A stretch of 33,371 nucleotides of DNA from Ignavibacteria bacterium (GTDB lineage: Bacteria; Bacteroidota; Ignavibacteria; Tepidaquicellales; OLB5): positions 1 through 33,371 of the forward strand of contig JACSRQ010000083.1 of assembly GCA_014879675.1 (NCBI GenBank). Direction: 5' to 3'. A program made the translations under genes and the position numbers. Numbering within the stretch: the stretch's first letter is position 1; each line of letters begins with the position of its first letter. Below, piece after piece: positions 32,247 to 33,371 of the stretch. The notes below the pieces were generated by a model that saw only the letters and a list, made by a program, of their open reading frames with translations, was not told the DNA's origin and made no database searches.

Positions 32247-33302
32247 TTACTCGCCTTTGCGTTTGAACTTCTCATCTTCAAGCGTGAACATAACCGAGAT
32301 CCTGTGAGTATTACCAAGCTGGTCATTGCCATCGAACTTGGCGAACGAATAGTCCAGATTCAGCTTTGGCAGCTTTACACCTGCGCCAAATGTAAGCTGT
32401 TTAACATCGTTATAACCAACTCGGAGAGCGAACAGATCTTTAAATCCATACTCAACCCCCGCATGCATATCAAAGCTCACCGGCCCAACGCTTGCTAATG
32501 AGGCAAACTTGCGGTTTTCAAACCTTACGTCAAAATCAACCGCGGGTGTTATCCTGCCGGTTTTGAAGAACGGGATATCGTATGAACCGCCGACCTTTGC
32601 TGTCGGAGTAATCAGCTCTTTCCTGCCTGTATTCCATGCAAGAAGCGTAGTGGTAATATCCTGCAGGTTTGCGCCGATACGGAATTTTGGAGTAACATTA
32701 TAAATTGCTCCAACATCAAACCCGATACCCCATGCGGAGCCGTTATCGATACTCCTTGAGATAACCTTAAGGTTCACACCATACGAAAAATTATCTGAAT
32801 GTCTTTTTGAATACGTTGCAATGAAAGCCCAGTCAGCAGCATTGAAGAAACTGATCCTGCTGTAGTCAATTCTATCTCCGTTATCAAAGTAACCGTTGTT
32901 ATTGAGATCCACCCACGCATTTTGCGTGTTAGGCACATCATCAACACCAAGCCTGATCACACTTAATCCCAGCGAGGCATTAACACCCCACGGAAGTGCA
33001 ACCGAGCCGTAGTCATAGTTTACCAGGTTGCCAAAGCGTTCATCATGCATAAGTGAGAACTGCGGATAGTTGATCCTTGCAAGCGCACCGGGATTCCAGT
33101 AGCCTGCAGTAACATCGCCAACCAGCGATACGAATGCGCCACCCATTCCAAGCGGCCTTCCGCCAACACCAATTGCCAGAAATTCTCCGGCATATTTGTT
33201 TCCGGTACCCTGTGAGTAGATGTTAAGAGTTGAAAGTACCAGTAATAGAGCAAAAACATTTCTTCTGCCGCACAATAAGGAAAAGAATTTTGATTTCAGC
33301 AT
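32247..33302 (-). CDS. PorV/PorQ-family outer-membrane protein
   Basis: A 351-residue outer-membrane beta-barrel protein. A signal peptide (hydrophobic core VFALLLVLSTLNIYS, cleaved near SQG) leads into 'AGEFLAIGVGGRPLGMGGAFVSLVGDVTAGYWNPGALARI', the start typical of the PorV/PorQ family (formerly UPF0164). The body has regular aromatic beta-strands, and the last strand ends at FTLEDE with a charged tail. An unusual insert, 'WVDLNNNGYFDNGDRIDYSR', looks like a calcium-binding type loop (D.N.NG..D.GD). Members help T9SS cargo cross or attach at the outer membrane, but many Ignavibacteria paralogues have no assigned job. It is divergent from the porQ-like gene in the window and shares only family features. 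The upstream region is cut by adapter sequence. Confidence 0.87.
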   Translation of the reverse strand: MLKSKFFSLLCGRRNVFALLLVLSTLNIYSQGTGNKYAGEFLAIGVGGRPLGMGGAFVSLVGDVTAGYWNPGALARINYPQFSLMHDERFGNLVNYDYGSVALPWGVNASLGLSVIRLGVDDVPNTQNAWVDLNNNGYFDNGDRIDYSRISFFNAADWAFIATYSKRHSDNFSYGVNLKVISRSIDNGSAWGIGFDVGAIYNVTPKFRIGANLQDITTTLLAWNTGRKELITPTAKVGGSYDIPFFKTGRITPAVDFDVRFENRKFASLASVGPVSFDMHAGVEYGFKDLFALRVGYNDVKQLTFGAGVKLPKLNLDYSFAKFDGNDQLGNTHRISVMFTLEDEKFKRKGE

Positions 33303-33337
33303 TATATTATGAGATTTGTTGTGATAAATGATTTAAC

Positions 33338-33371
33338 CTGTCTCTTATACACATCTGACGCTGCCGACGAC
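33338..33371. other. Nextera sequencing-adapter remnant at contig end
   Basis: Positions 33338-33356 equal the 19-bp Tn5 mosaic end (CTGTCTCTTATACACATCT). Positions 33357-33370 (GACGCTGCCGACGA) equal the reverse complement of the Illumina Nextera read-1 adapter tail. One index base may follow at 33371. This is library sequence, not genome, so the contig truly ends at about 33337. Confidence 0.97.

Noticed and set aside
33338-33356. A genomic Tn5-like transposon end
   Set aside because: The mosaic end is followed directly by synthetic adapter sequence, so it comes from library preparation.

Overview
The window looks like a chromosomal contig from an Ignavibacteria-type member of the Bacteroidota/FCB group. 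The evidence: two secreted proteins end in the 'YPNPFNP' C-terminal sorting domain of the type IX secretion system (T9SS); there are PorQ-like and PorV/PorQ-family outer-membrane proteins, a large CarboxypepD_reg/TonB-type receptor and LolA (a Gram-negative envelope); and four promoter candidates match the Bacteroidota pattern TTG-N19/20-TAnnTTTG. Most genes lack a clear Shine-Dalgarno, and TTG or GTG starts are common. I see no rRNA, tRNA, CRISPR array, IS element or prophage.

Layout. 25-1458(+): unrecognised helical protein. 1602-5937(-): two T9SS cargo proteins, a WxK-repeat protein and a BNR-repeat protein, whose sorting domains are near-identical in DNA. 6020-9000(-): moeB-rhodanese, hicB, frameshifted hicA, nadA and a DUF971 gene, tightly packed. 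9171-14880(+): MntA/HepT toxin-antitoxin pair, a cobalamin-dependent acyl-CoA mutase large subunit with isobutyryl-CoA-mutase-like active-site residues, a GT-C glycosyltransferase, a decaprenyl-phosphate phosphoribosyltransferase-like UbiA protein and an EamA transporter, with gaps of 3-12 nt after HepT. 14881-15308: a gene-free stretch packed with short hairpins. 15309-17801(+): acylphosphatase, PorQ-like protein, LysM protein, lipoprotein. 17833-22040(-): lolA, a UPF0104-type membrane protein, UDP-glucose dehydrogenase, TPR protein. 22206-24644(-): TonB-type receptor. 24754-30172(-): fructose-6-phosphate aldolase/transaldolase, an orphan HicB, gcvT, comB and ftsK in one run. 30363-31891(-): three small membrane proteins (DUF2085, unrecognised, DUF2752). 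31892-32246: a second hairpin-rich gap. 32247-33302(-): PorV/PorQ-family protein. The last 34 bases (33338-33371) are Illumina Nextera adapter, not genome.

Working together. Several genes serve the cell envelope: T9SS cargo with PorQ/PorV-family proteins, LolA, the TonB-type receptor, UDP-glucuronate formation next to a UPF0104 protein, and a polyprenyl-phosphate-sugar module (UbiA plus GT-C). Others are housekeeping: NAD synthesis, sulfur transfer, one-carbon metabolism and chromosome segregation. Three toxin-antitoxin-type loci sit with almost no spacing inside metabolic operons, one with a broken toxin and one with no toxin. The most novel-looking features are the two hairpin arrays, the UbiA/GT-C/EamA module, the mutase specificity residues and these embedded toxin-antitoxin genes. 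I did not find a clearly new multi-gene defence or mobile system.
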